Assembly: GCA_028023455.1 (NCBI GenBank)
Contig: JAQFVV010006470.1
Span: forward strand, 837,800-901,799
Length of the DNA: 64,000 nucleotides
Reading direction: 5' to 3'
From: Epiperipatus broadwayi
Lineage: Eukaryota > Onychophora > Udeonychophora > Euonychophora > Peripatidae
In this document: piece by piece, positions 47,395-60,772 of the stretch
How positions within the stretch are numbered: the first letter of the stretch is position 1
Layout of the letters: the number at the start of each line of letters is the position of its first letter
The notes under the pieces: generated by a model
Databases searched by the model: none
What the model saw: the letters and a program-made list of their open reading frames with translations, nothing else
What the model was told of the DNA's origin: nothing
Translations under genes and position numbers: made by a program

Positions 47395-47451
47395 TTACAT
47401 ATTTGTAAGTGCAAGCTATATATAAGTCATGTGACATCTGACATTTGTTAT

Positions 47452-47455
<4 letters not shown>

Positions 47456-47525
<70 letters not shown>
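47456..47525. repeat. (TA)n array, 70 bp
   Basis: Pure TA array between the two large palindromes. Confidence 0.97.
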
Positions 47526-47529
<4 letters not shown>

Positions 47530-47659
47530 ACTACCCCAAATCTAAAATTAAACCAGACCAGCATAAAAATAATATTAAAACACAACCTAAGGTTGCACTG
47601 CTACAAGCAGACTTCTCAAGTGTAAAGAACTACAAAAAAACCACACATTATATATACTA

Positions 47660-47990
47660 TTAAAAACTACCCACAAATCCATTCACTTCCCATCTACCCT
47701 TAATATTAAAAGAACTCTTAAATAAGTTAATTGCTTCAGAATAATAAATTTTCAATAATAAAGACTCTTTAATTCTTCTTTTGATTTCATTTCTCTCAAA
47801 GAAGACAACCTTAGCTTCATCAAAATCAATAGTGTGGCCTGTATCTTTTTCATGGACATACAAAGCAGAACTAAGATATCTATTTTTAACTCTACTTTTA
47901 TGAACCTTTATTCTTTCATTTAAACTCAAACTACTCTGACCTATGTAAACCTTCTTACAAAATAAACAAGGAATAAAATATACCACACCA
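47660..47990 (-). pseudogene. PLE GIY-YIG endonuclease domain, left arm
   Basis: A 108-codon open stretch on the minus strand. It begins within (IPG)VVYFIPCLFCKKVYIGQS, carrying the 'GIY' and 'YIG' strands and a Cys pair. It then has SLNERIKVHK with the conserved Arg, SALYVHEKDTGHTIDF with the His, and FFERNEIKRRIKESLLL with the Glu. This is the nuclease module at the C-terminus of PLE polyproteins, which nicks target DNA. The RT part is absent because the sequence is cut at the palindrome centre. It ends at VGSF. Confidence 0.88.
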
Positions 47991-48004
47991 GGAATAGTCT
48001 TTCT

Positions 48005-48412
48005 ATTCCTGGTGTGGTATATTTTATTCCTTGTTTATTTTGTAAGAAGGTTTACATAGGTCAGAGTAGTTTGAGTTTAAATGAAAGAATAAAGGTTCAT
48101 AAAAGTAGAGTTAAAAATAGATATCTTAGTTCTGCTTTGTATGTCCATGAAAAAGATACAGGCCACACTATTGATTTTGATGAAGCTAAGGTTGTCTTCT
48201 TTGAGAGAAATGAAATCAAAAGAAGAATTAAAGAGTCTTTATTATTGAAAATTTATTATTCTGAAGCAATTAACTTATTTAAGAGTTCTTTTAATATTAA
48301 GGGTGGATGGGAAGTGAATGGATTTGTGGGTAATTTTAATAGTATATATAATGTGTGGTTTTTTTGTAGTTCTTTACACTTGAGAAGTCTGCTTGTAGCA
48401 GTGAAACCTTAG
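48005..48412 (+). pseudogene. PLE GIY-YIG endonuclease domain, right arm
   Basis: Mirror copy of the left-arm domain on the plus strand. The listed ORF begins at GTG 48014, but the frame is open upstream to about 48005 (IPG). GIY-YIG strands, Arg, His and Glu are all present. It differs from the left arm at a few residues and runs 24 codons further, ending LLVAVKP. With no RT attached and no proper start it cannot encode a working PLE protein by itself, although the nuclease module is intact. Confidence 0.88.
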
Positions 48413-48511
48413 GTTGTGTTTTAATATTATTTTTATGCTGGTCTGGTTTAATTTTTAGATTTGGGGTAGTTTTGATTTTATATTGACTAGTTTAGCTTTA
48501 TGCTTGTAATG

Positions 48512-48512
<1 letters not shown>

Positions 48513-48572
<60 letters not shown>
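48513..48572. repeat. (TA)n array, 60 bp
   Basis: Pure TA array shortly right of the PLE palindrome. Confidence 0.97.
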
Positions 48573-48574
<2 letters not shown>

Positions 48575-50542
48575 AACCGGATACTTCCATCTCAAAAGTT
48601 TAAAGATTTAATATTTATTTATTTTTTACATAAAAAAAGTATATTCACACACTTATTTTATTGTCTGTAAACTTGTGTTGTTTAAAAAGTGTGATTCAAA
48701 ATCTTTTGAGTTTATTTTGTAAGAGAAAAACTAAAATTTTATTTTATCTGGTGAAAGTTTTTTTTTTTTTTAATTAAAAGAAAATTATTTGTATTCTTTT
48801 TTCTGGAAATTTTTTTTTTTTTTGATCAATTTGATAAGCTATTTGCATTTTTGTTTCTTTAATATGAATTTATTTTATCTAAATAGAGCAGATGTTTAAT
48901 TAATTAATATTTTTTTAAATGAGATTTGCTCTAGGCTAAGATATCTAATTTTAAAAAAAAAGATTGTGCGAGAAATTAAAAAGGTGATATTTAAAAAGTG
49001 AAAAGGAGGACGGATTATTCGAGGAGGTAAGAGACTTAAAAATTAGTCTAAAATGACCTAGTTTATTCTTGAAATAACAAGCTTACTCATTTTTGTTTGC
49101 CAATAGATATCTAATGGTTGTTTTATATTATTTTATGGGGGTGCTTAGTTATATGCCAGACTTGTGATACTTTTGAAGGTAGTGCTGTTTGCTTCTGTGA
49201 TGCAGAGTGAAGCAAATTTATTCACTTATATGTTGAAAGAAATTTTGGCAGAATTCTTAGGAAAGCCTACATTAGTTTGTGTTCACTTTAGAAGTTGGCC
49301 ACCTTCTATACCAGGTGGGTTCAAACCTCGAGGATGTGCTGCTAATCCAACTCTAGGCGGTTTCTGATCTCCGAGCTGTTTTCGCCAATTGTGATCTAAT
49401 TAAAACCTAAACTAAGACTGATTCCTCCACATCCTTCACACTCATTACCATTTAAGGAAAAAAATTTCAATCAATCTTACTATCATCCATTTGTGAGTGC
49501 TCACTGGACATATTAGTAACATAAGCTAACTGATTTTATATTCACACTAAGGCATAAATTCTCTCATAATAACCTCCGCTCAATATAAAAGTAGCAATTG
49601 TACAAAATTTTCATTTCACTATTACATAACATATTCTTTTATCTATCAGTGTGTAAAGATATCTTTTAATTTAAATTGTATATTTTGTAAGTTTAAATTA
49701 TTCATTTAGTATGGAGCAGAGGATGTATTGTAGATTTCTTTTAATAGCTATTTAGATTAATCTTTGATTAATTTATATTCTTAATAAATATTGGGCAGAT
49801 ATTAATTGTTCTCACCTTACTTACCAGTCTATTTTTGAGACAATAAGTTAATTTAGAATATAGTAACTTGCCATCATTTGACTAATGTTTCTCAATTGAA
49901 TAAGCCCGGTTTTATCAACAACCGGGGATTTGATTTTTTTTTAAATTACACAAGCCGTAATTCTTTCACATTATATTTGATCAATCTTGATAATTTTAAC
50001 AGTAATTATCATTAAATAACCTGTAACATATGATGTCTCTAGATTTAATATCCTGGAGAAGGCTCGATCACAATGATTCATTGATTCTTTACATGACTAA
50101 AGATTTTTGAAAAATCTTTAAATGTAAAAAAGAATATTTTTTTTAATCAAGCAAAAGTAAAGTTTCTTCTCTTTTCCTGTCATTCTATGAGAAGATTTGT
50201 ATATATGCAGAAATGTTTATTGTCTTCTTTTATCTCTAACATGCTCCACGAGAAAGTTGGGTTTTAATTTCTACTTTTGTATATGTTTAAATTTTATTGA
50301 GCTCTGACATTTTAATTGTAAATCTAATAAATTTTAACATTATATTAACTAACACTGGTTGTTAATTTATTTCTTGATTGTCTGAATAATTTAGTAAGAT
50401 CTTTTGCTATCTTGCTGAGTCTGGTTGATGCCGGTCATCATCACCATTAACCTTTGTTCACAGTGAACAAATTTTCCAGATATGTTGTGATCTGTTGGCA
50501 CCCTCTGTGATCAAAGGTAATTTAAAAATATAACTGACCATT

Positions 50543-50546
<4 letters not shown>
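48573..50546. other. AT-rich DNA, no gene recognised
   Basis: T-rich runs at 48755-48770 and 48810-48823. A short GGGTTCAAACC motif at 49318-49328 resembles a pol III B box, but no A box or SINE body is evident. The 67-codon ORF at 49164 overlaps it and has no motif. Confidence 0.5.

Positions 50547-50629
<83 letters not shown>
50547..50629. repeat. (TA)n array, 83 bp
   Basis: Pure TA array. Confidence 0.97.
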
Positions 50630-51358
50630 CCATAAACTGTCTATGAACAAGATGGCTGTAGCCAACAATTTGGCTCAGCTAACTTTATTAAATTCATTAA
50701 ATAAACAATGAGAGTTTTGGTCTATACTAGATTCCCATCTCCTTTCTTACATAACTAACACTTATATATTTATCATTTTGACATATTTAACACACACTAT
50801 GAATTTAGTTACTTTGGAGAAAAGTATTTTTAAATGTATGTAAAGAAATTAGACAATTAAAATTTGTTTACATGGTAGAATATTTTATGTTTTTATCTCT
50901 TTGTGTTTATTTATTAGTAGATGTATCATATTTATTGCAAATGTTCTAATACGTAGATGTATAAAAATTTCTATATATATATATATAATGTTTAAAATGT
51001 TTTTTTTTTTTAAAAAAAAAAAAAAATATTTTTCTGTGTGTGAAAAGAATCTCCCATTTAAAAGGTGGATTTAATTAATTTTTGTCTTTCTATTTCAACT
51101 TTTTTTTGCATGTAATCAAGTAGAGTAATTTTTTTAATTAATTTGTAAATCAAATTACAAATATGTTATTTAAAGAAGGTGCGTTGTCTTACTCAAATAT
51201 GGAGTTTTGAAATTCCTAAAAACAGAATTTTTAAACATAATTTATAAAAAAATGTACTAAAAACAAAATTTATCTGATGCAATAGCTCGAAGGGGGATGT
51301 AAGCAATTGCAACTTGTGGGTAGATGGGATATATATAACCTACCTGTAAGTATATATA

Positions 51359-51391
<33 letters not shown>

Positions 51392-53433
51392 ACCTACCTG
51401 TAAGTTGTAGGGGGTATTAATTATTATTAGACTGAGAGAGCTACAAAAATATACCTTTGAGATGTAGTGGAAAATTATTATCAGACATTTATTCTTTTTG
51501 TTAAATATGCTGCTGGATTGCGGAATATATATTTTTTTAATTCAAGAAGGATTTTGATGAGTATAATTTTTTGTTTATGGGACCTGCCACTTATGAATGA
51601 ATATAAATTTCTGTTGAATGTCTTTCCCAGTGCTTTCACAGATATAAACTAAAGCCATCATCAACCATATGATATGGCAAATCTGTTCAGTGATCAATCA
51701 AAAAAAAAGAAAGAAAGATTTTAATCCATTTTAGGAAAAATAAACTTATAGTGAAAGTCACCCATATTGGTAATATGTCTTAAAAGATCCAGTAGAGAAG
51801 CATCCATACAAATGATGACCAGATTTCATCTAATCGACCACAGAACCATGGAATAAAAGAACTGTAGCAGTGCGTCTGCCAGTTCAGTTATGTAATCACC
51901 ACGATGTATGTTTTAGACACATAGTGTATCCTGATTAAAGAACTCTACAAAGATGGAAAGAAGTTAAAGTGAACATCACATTCCTTTCTGGTAGTTCAGT
52001 TTGTCCATCCAGAAGTTTCAACCTGAAGAGCAAGCAGATAGAGATGAGTACAACAAAATAAAGGAAATGTTTCTAATAATGTTTGGTTTATTGTTTGTAT
52101 TATTAGAGTCATTATAACAAGTATAACTGTAATATATTTACTAACACATTATAAGATATAATCATTTTTTTGTTGTATAAAATATTGCAAAATAATATTG
52201 TTTATACATAGATCTCACTCAAATCCCCATTTTACCTTTACACCTTATTTAACTTTATTCATGGCGGCATCTCCTCACATGGAGTGATATATAGCCAGCC
52301 TATAATTTTTTTTTAATTTTTTTATATAAAAAAATAGTATATTCATAAATATAACTTTACTTACCTAAATGTAAAGGTGTATATAATCTTAAAAGTTTAT
52401 TATAGCAAATGGGGAAAGTTTAAGCGTTAGATCTGTGTATAACTTATTTCATTATTTTGGAGGATTTATACAATGAAACATTAATTGTTTTGAATAGGGA
52501 GAAGGGAGTATAGACCACACCTATTGGCATCCATCTTTGATCATTTGTATTTTATAGCAAATAAGTTAACTTACATATAAGTTAGAAAATGGATTTTGTT
52601 TGTTTCTTTGTTCATTTTAATCTAAATGTAGATCTTCAATATAAGAATTTAAATATTAATGTATGATTATGTGTAGAATAGTAAAATTGTAATAGAAAGC
52701 TGTATAAATAATTTATGACTCAATATTATAATGTTTAAATCTATATGTGGTGGAACAGAGTTTTAATTAAATGAATGATATTATCTTGTAATTTATTAGT
52801 TTCTCGTATAATTTATTCTAGAATAAAGAAAAATAATAATAAAATGCAATTTCCTATTTGCAATATGTGCTTACCATGGCTATAAAAGGTTATAGAAATA
52901 GTTACCCAAAGTACCCGAGATAGGGAATTAAATTTGAGCTAGTTATCAAAATATTATATCAGGGAATTGAATTCTAATATACTTTTAACCCAGTTTTCTT
53001 TCATCCAAATAAACCTATGTCCAAGAACAGAACATTCTGCTTTGTATACTCTCTTGACAGATAAGGAAATGAAAATTATTTAACTTTTTGCTTTGTTTTA
53101 TTATATTGGGGGGTGGTGCTAAGGGATGACAAATTAGTACAATCTTTTAAAGGTATGTGAAGAGCAAGGGAAAACATCTACTGGGCAAATAGATATTTGG
53201 GGGAAGAATAAATAGTTTAACAAGGGGAGATTTTGATTTTTAGTTGAAATCAAACTTCTTTCCTCTAATAATTAGTAAAGTAATACTTGTTTGTATTTAA
53301 CCCTGGATATTATCAAAGATTATTATCAATCTCCCATTTTAAAATGTACATGTCATTTCATGCTCATGATTTACGCAGATATATAGTACCATTTTTTTCA
53401 ATGGTTAAGGTGTATATGCGATTTCTAACTGGT

Positions 53434-53435
<2 letters not shown>
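50630..53435. other. AT-rich DNA, no gene recognised
   Basis: Contains a T11/A14 snap-back at 51000-51026 and a tandem duplication with 'tataacctacctgtaagt' at 51334 and 51388, separated by TA repeats. No convincing ORF. Confidence 0.5.

Positions 53436-53508
<73 letters not shown>
53436..53508. repeat. (TA)n array, 73 bp
   Basis: TA array with one phase break near 53461, left of the foldback element. Confidence 0.96.
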
Positions 53509-53509
<1 letters not shown>

Positions 53510-53616
53510 CAATTCACTAGAATAAATCTACACAGTTTTAAAAAAATGCCTATATAAAAAATTAAATATTAAATAGGCATTTTTTAAAATTTTGTAGTTT
53601 TATTCTAGTGAATTGT
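53509..53616. mobile_element. Foldback MITE-like element, 108 bp
   Basis: Outer arms ACAATTCACTAGAATAAA and its exact reverse complement (53599-53616), with inner arms TTTTAAAAAAATGCCTAT / ATAGGCATTTTTTAAAA. Together they give a ~45 bp stem and an 18 bp loop. It sits between two TA arrays. No coding capacity, so any transposase would have to come from elsewhere. Confidence 0.85.
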
Positions 53617-53638
53617 TTTATTACACTTATATTATTTC

Positions 53639-55356
<1,718 letters not shown>

Positions 55357-55367
55357 TTGGCACTTGG

Positions 55368-57406
55368 CAACGAACAAAAAAATATTTGTTGTCCATAAAC
55401 ATAGAGGTCTAATTTAAAGTTAAGTTAAAGCTGGAGAGTTCAATTTCATGACTTTATGTGGGTGTGTTCTGCTGTCGGTTTCTTCACTTACCTTTTTGAA
55501 TGACCCAAAGTTTGGAAAAACTTTGTATAAGGGGGGATGACTTGATTTTTTGGGGAAAACTTCATATGCGAAGGGCTATCAGTAATACACACGTTACTGT
55601 AAAAATTCACCCTCAGAAAGCATTGTTCACATAGACACTTTTGTCCTCAGAATGTGGAATTTTTATAATATAATCTGTGTCACTGAATGAAAATGTGCTG
55701 TAGTATAATTTTATGTTAGGCAATAGTGAAATTTATCTACGGATTAAACATTCTAACGAATTTCATGATAGATCATGAAACTGACCATTATTTAATAAGT
55801 CTAATAATAATTTTTATTATCAGTCATTGTGGTTCATTGTCAGACTCTCAGACAATACCTTGTAGTTAATTGCATTGGTGTTTAGAAGTATGTTGTTGCA
55901 TATCATCTTGCACAATCTAATGCAGACAACACAATTAAAATAATGGAAGACTATCAGATCACAATTATCATCTGAATGTATTCTCAGAGCTCACATATAT
56001 TGGAAGAAGAATAAAAATGTTTACTGAAACAAAAAAATAAATACTTACTGAATTCCATCTGTAATACTTAATCAAATTGCTGCTAGTGAATTATGAGAGT
56101 ACTTCGAAGATTATATTATATAATGTCCATAAACCATAATATCTAAGTAGTCATACACAGAGAGATATGAATTATATTAAATGAATTTAGAATAAGTTCA
56201 CATGATTTCAATCAACCCATCTTCATTATGTGACTGCTATACCAAACATCATCAAAACCATGCTAGATGTGATACTGGACATAATAATACATAATCCGTT
56301 TAAGAGAATGTTTATGGTCGCATATGGAATCAAGGTAAAAAATGAAGTGACACTGTCTTAATTTCCTTTAGTTTCTTTGAAGATAGGAGACAAAAGTTTT
56401 GTGAAAGTTCTTAATATCTGCTTACATGAACAATACAGTTATATAAAAAATAAAATTGTTAACCACATAAAATTATAAAAAAAGAATAGTGGAAGTACTT
56501 TTTATTCTAAGATAATTCTACCATACAAGAAGACAAAATTCTCCATAGAGCAGCATGGATTAGTGCAAGTCAGAGTAATCAATGAAAGCAAGATGGTTTG
56601 TGTATAAATTCTCTATCTTGTGCCTAATCATCCAATATTCCCAGACCAGTTTCTAGATTGTGATTTCTTCATAACTTCTGGCATCATTGATTATTGTTGC
56701 TTGCACTGAGTGGTGCCACTATATAGAGGGTTTCACCTCTGTTTAAACAACGTCTGTAAGCGTAAGAAATGTGGGGTCATATAATACTTAGTGGTTTAAT
56801 ATATAAGAAACATATCATTCTCATATTTTAAATATATGTCAGGCTAAAAATTAAAATTTATGGACAATAAAATTTACAAGAAAAGAAATTGTAAGGTTTC
56901 TAGAAAGCAAGAGTCATTTTTGCAGATTACATTGATAAAATAATTAAATATATAAAAACAATAATCATTTAAATAAAATATTTGATGGCACCAATAGCTT
57001 TAAAACACGACCAAAATAGACACCTATATTTGTGTGTGAGATTAGGAAAAAATTATATTAAAGTTTGTCTAGATATATTCTACTTCTAATGATGTATAAG
57101 TACTTGGTAATGTATCTGAGATACTACAATTAAAATGTATATTGTATCAAAGGCTGCACTGACTTTTATAAAAATCAAAGAAAAAAAGGTTAATCTTGAA
57201 TGTTTGTTGAATTTATCAGCTTCTATGTCTCAAAAAAAAAAGTCTTATATTTGATGTTTAGTAGTTTAAAATACATCAAACAGTTGATTATTCTAGTGTT
57301 TGTACATCATTGGATAACTAAAAGCCATATTATTAATAGTTTTATAAATTCTAGAGTAAACATTCGATTCATTCTTATTGCAGTTTGCCATCAATAATGT
57401 ATTTGA

Positions 57407-57412
<6 letters not shown>
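55368..57412. other. AT-rich DNA with a possible PLE fragment
   Basis: No ORF of note. A PLE-like hammerhead remnant lies at 56630-56700 on the minus strand (listed separately). The rest shows no shared repeat. Confidence 0.45.
56630..56700 (-). ncRNA. Second hammerhead-ribozyme-like motif
   Basis: Minus strand reads GTTATGAAG (56666-56674 region), a short AT-rich stem region, then GAAACTGGTC (56644-56653) followed by TGGGAATATTGG. The spacing is like that at 47.2 kb, where GAAACCGGTCTGGGGATGG follows. GAAAC, the GTC cleavage triplet and ATGA of the first core are kept; the first Cys/U/G positions of CUGAUGA are altered. Nearby PLE coding sequence was not found. Confidence 0.35.

Positions 57413-57452
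<40 letters not shown>
57413..57452. repeat. (TA)n array, 40 bp
   Basis: TA array about 20 bp before the 5' end of RTE copy 2. Confidence 0.97.
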
Positions 57453-57455
<3 letters not shown>

Positions 57456-57904
57456 TGCAGAAAAAAATGCTATTAACTGAAAGAGAGAGTTTGATTCCTC
57501 TTGGAGACCTTAAAGGAACCAAGCAGGGCAAATTCCAAATGTTCATTCCATACGTTCTTCTCATTGTGGCTGTTATAACTTTGTGATTATTCATATAGTA
57601 TACAAACATGGATGGGCTGCTCACCAACAAACATTAAACAGCATGGTGAGTTTATTGTCTTTTTACCTCTGAGTCTAAGATCTTTAAACACCATGGTCTT
57701 TAATCTCAGTTGCCGGATGAGACAGAAATAATGTTTGTGTAAATGATAAATATTTTTGTAATACATAAATACAATTATGACAGACAAAAATAAATCATGG
57801 CCCTTTTTCCAGAAGGCTGTAAAATAACAATCAAAGGCAGCAGAATGAGGACAGTGCTAAGAATCCCCTTATTGTGGACCCAGGCTGCCATTTGATGATG
57901 AGTT

Positions 57905-58620
57905 TTTATTTAGGTATTTACAGTACAGATCACTTTCAAGTGGAGAAAGATTGCAATACTTAGAAAAATTGTATTTTATTAAATGGAACATTGTGAAGTT
58001 AGAAGAAAAAGGTGAAGATACATTTCATTTAAAAAGTGGACATGTGCTCTAATATAAAGGCACAAGTATTGGAAATATAAGTGGAGTAGGATTCATTATA
58101 AATAAAAAGTGGAAGAACAACATTGTGGAGATTGATGGTGTATCAGACTGTGTGGTAATATTAGTTATACAACTTAATAGCAGATACCAAATGCATATAA
58201 TTGAGGTTTATGCCCCTATAAGTTCTCACATTGATGAAGTAGTAGAAAAATTTTATATGGATATACAAAAGGCTTTCGATCAGAGTAAACAACATTTTAA
58301 AATTGTTATGGGGGACTTTAATGTGAGAATTGGTAAACAAATAAAAGTTGAAAGTGGTGTAGGTAATTTTGGTTATTGTAATAGAAATGAAAGAGAACAT
58401 AGACTAGTGGAGATTGCCAAAAAAAACTTTATATTATGAATTCATTTTTGAGAAAAATGATAACAGGAAATGGACATCGAATCATTTCAATGAAGGTACA
58501 GCAGAATTGGATTATATTTTGACTTACAGAAAATAAATTTTTCAAGATTGTAATGTTCTTAATAAATTTAACACAGGAAGTGATCATTGATTAGTAAGAT
58601 GTAAAATACATCCTAATGCA
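57905..58620 (+). pseudogene. RTE endonuclease domain, copy 2
   Basis: The open stretch 58125-58439 (104 codons) starts near EIDGVSDCVV and includes the VYAPISSHIDEVVEKFY block. It then has the catalytic VMGDFNVRIGKQ motif and YCNRNEREHRLVEIA. After a stop, the ELDYIL and GSDH motifs appear at about 58508 and 58578. The GDFN Asp/Asn pair and SDH are intact, but stops split the domain into at least three pieces. Confidence 0.85.
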
Positions 58621-58901
58621 AAACTAGAGAGACAAAAAATATTAAGAAAAACATTTTTTTAAAGTTGATATTCCTAATCATCAGAAACATTCTAATACAG
58701 TTAAATTAGAACTTACAAATCGGTTGTAAGTATTAGTAGATTTTTGAACATGATTCAGATTTGAATGAAATTAATATGAAAAAAAATGATACACTTTTAA
58801 AAATTGCAACAAAGATAGCTGCTAGAAAAAGCAGCAATTTACCAATAAAATTTCTACTGAGAGTAGAGGATTTATGAAGACAAGAAGCAATATGAAGATA
58901 T

Positions 58902-59102
58902 ATGCAGAAAATCGATGCATTAAAAATGATTGAATATCTCGAACTTTGTAAAATCATACGGAAAAAAATTGAAAATGATATGAGAAAGTATAACTGTGAA
59001 CTAGCAATGAAATCTGTCGAAGAAAATAAACGTCTCAAGAATGTAAAACAACATTTTGGTATTGGTAGAAAATGTATATCTGCAATAAGAAAAAAAAATT
59101 GA
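58902..59102 (+). pseudogene. RTE linker region, copy 2
   Basis: A 66-codon open stretch, Lys- and Glu-rich and predicted helical (MIEYLELCKIIRKKIENDMR), ending VKQHFGIGRKCISAIRKK. It is the same as the minus-strand ORF at 20828-21046 in copy 1 and lies between endonuclease and RT. Confidence 0.8.
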
Positions 59103-59130
59103 TATTATTACTAGAAAAAGAGATGACATT

Positions 59131-60150
59131 ATGGAATGGGTAGAATACTTTTATCAAGAATTATATAGTAATAAAGAACAAGTACCTCTTATTTATATTA
59201 TATCTTTAAAATTGCTCAGAATTGTAAATGAAAAAGTGAAACATGCAATTAAATGTATGAAGAAAGAAAAGGCTCCAGATAATGATGAAATTATAATTGA
59301 TATAATAAAAAAAGCAGGTGAAGAAGTAAAAAAAAAATTAGCAAAGTTTTATACTAAATGTCTAAATGATAAATATGTGCCAGATGATTGGAAGGATGAA
59401 GTAATAATATTAATATTTAAAAAAGGTTATAAAAAGATATTAGAAATTACAGACCTATCAGCCTTTTATGAGATTTATACAAAATTTTTACCAAGATAAT
59501 TACAATTTATCTACAAAGTATATTGGATTTCCACCACCCAAGGGAGCAAGTTGGATTTAAAAGTGGTTTGAGTACAGTAGATAATATCCAGGTATTGATA
59601 GATGTTAGAGAAAGGACAAATGAATATGAGTTACCATGTTTTGGATTTGTAGATTATGAAAAGGTATTTGATTAAATAAACATTTCTTCAATGATATCAT
59701 CAAGATATAGATCCAGGATATTGTCATATTTTATTGAATATTTATAAAAAATGCAACAGCAACAATTAGATTACATAATGATACTGGGAAAGTCAATATT
59801 GAAAAATGTGTAAGACAAGGTTTCTCCATATCTCCGAAACATTTTACAGCAGAGTTGCAAAAAGTATTTTGTGATTTAAAATGGAACACTAAAGAAATGA
59901 AAGTAAATGGGGATAATTTAAGTCATTTAGATTTTGCAGATGATATAGTTGTTTTTGCAAATAATGCTTCAGAGCTGCAATAAATATTGCAGGAGTTATC
60001 AGATAAACGGAGGAAAGTAGGACTAAAGATAAATGTTAAAAAGACTAAAGTAATGTTTAATCGATTTGCTCAAAATATGAAAATAAAGATTGATTATGAA
60101 GAATTAGAAGAAGTTAACAGTTACAAATACCTTGGTCAGATTATTATTAC
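59131..60150 (+). pseudogene. RTE reverse transcriptase, copy 2
   Basis: The open stretch 59131-59499 (122 codons) carries the fingers region: YQELYSNKEQVP, KAPDNDEIIIDI and VPDDWKDEVIILIFKKG. After frame changes the palm motif GFVDYEKVFD is seen near 59650, with its Asp kept and a stop directly after. FADDIVVFANNAS near 59935 has the full catalytic pair. A second open stretch, 59987-60253, has VGLKINVKKTKVM and SYKYLGQII. Confidence 0.87.
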
Positions 60151-60360
60151 AGATAAAAACAAAATGGATGAAATTAATCATAGAATTAAACTTGGTCGGA
60201 GTTCTTTTGGTAGAAATAACTTGATACAAACAAAAATATGCCTATGTCTTTGAAAAGGAAGGTTTTTAACAAATATGACTTATCAGTTCTTACTTATGGA
60301 TATGAGACTTGGACACTAAATAGATGAGCAATATCAAGACTCCAGACTACTCAATGAAGT

Positions 60361-60690
60361 ATGGAGAGATGCATGTTGGGAATAACAAGAAGAGATCAAA
60401 AATGCAATGTATGGGTAAAAGAACAAACAGGTGTAACTGACCTCATTGAAAAAATTAAACAATTGAAGTGGAGCTGGGATGGACATATTGCTAGAAGATA
60501 TGATAATAGATTGACAATTGAAATCTTAAACTGGATTCCAAGAGATTGTATAAGACCCAGAAAGAGACATGTGAGATGGATGGATGAAATAAGAAAATGA
60601 TCAGGGATGCTGTGGTGAAATAAAGCTAAAGATCAGAGAAGATGCATTAAACTTGGAGAGCCCTTCATCATGCAGTGGATTGATAATGGT
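60361..60690 (+). pseudogene. RTE C-terminal domain, copy 2
   Basis: The open stretch 60361-60600 (79 codons) begins MERCMLGITRRDQK and includes [21 protein letters not shown] and LNWIPRD, matching copy 1 at 19155-19688. Beyond a stop, a region ending 'QWIDNG' precedes the TA tail. Confidence 0.85.
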
Positions 60691-60693
60691 TGA

Positions 60694-60696
<3 letters not shown>

Positions 60697-60769
<73 letters not shown>
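60697..60769. repeat. (TA)n array, 73 bp
   Basis: TA array forming the 3' tail of RTE copy 2 and abutting the next element (TGTAACAC). Confidence 0.98.

Positions 60770-60772
<3 letters not shown>

Larger units (their letters stand above)
47527..48475. mobile_element. 949 bp palindrome made of two PLE 3' ends
   Basis: Two arms of about 470 bp (47527-47997 and 48003-48475) are near-identical reverse complements around a 5 bp spacer (tcttt). Each arm contains the C-terminal GIY-YIG domain of a Penelope-like element plus about 60-130 bp beyond it. The arms differ at a few sites, for example Arg versus Gly after NIKG, so they are not a simple copying error of one read. Confidence 0.92.
57473..60696 (+). 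mobile_element. RTE-type non-LTR retrotransposon, copy 2
   Basis: Plus-strand homologue of 19152-22492 from 'taactgaaag' to GGTTGATGAT and a (TA)n tail, so both copies are near full length. Coding regions match in order (endonuclease, RT, C-terminal tail) but are split by many stops. It is more decayed than copy 1 in the RT fingers, yet keeps active-site residues that copy 1 lost. Opposite orientation to copy 1, 35 kb apart. Confidence 0.87.

Noticed and set aside
48005-48412. A free-standing GIY-YIG nuclease gene of the host
   Set aside because: Sequence style (VVYFIPC, KVYIGQS, SALYVHEKDTGH) is that of PLE C-termini, and it is cut at the palindrome centre with a mirror copy.
47527-48475. 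Palindrome as pure assembly or library artefact
   Set aside because: Arms differ by several substitutions, including amino acid changes, and flanks differ; a chimeric read would give identical arms. Not fully excluded without reads.
49318-49328. B-box-like motif GGGTTCAAACC as a SINE
   Set aside because: No A box, tail or target duplication could be found around it.
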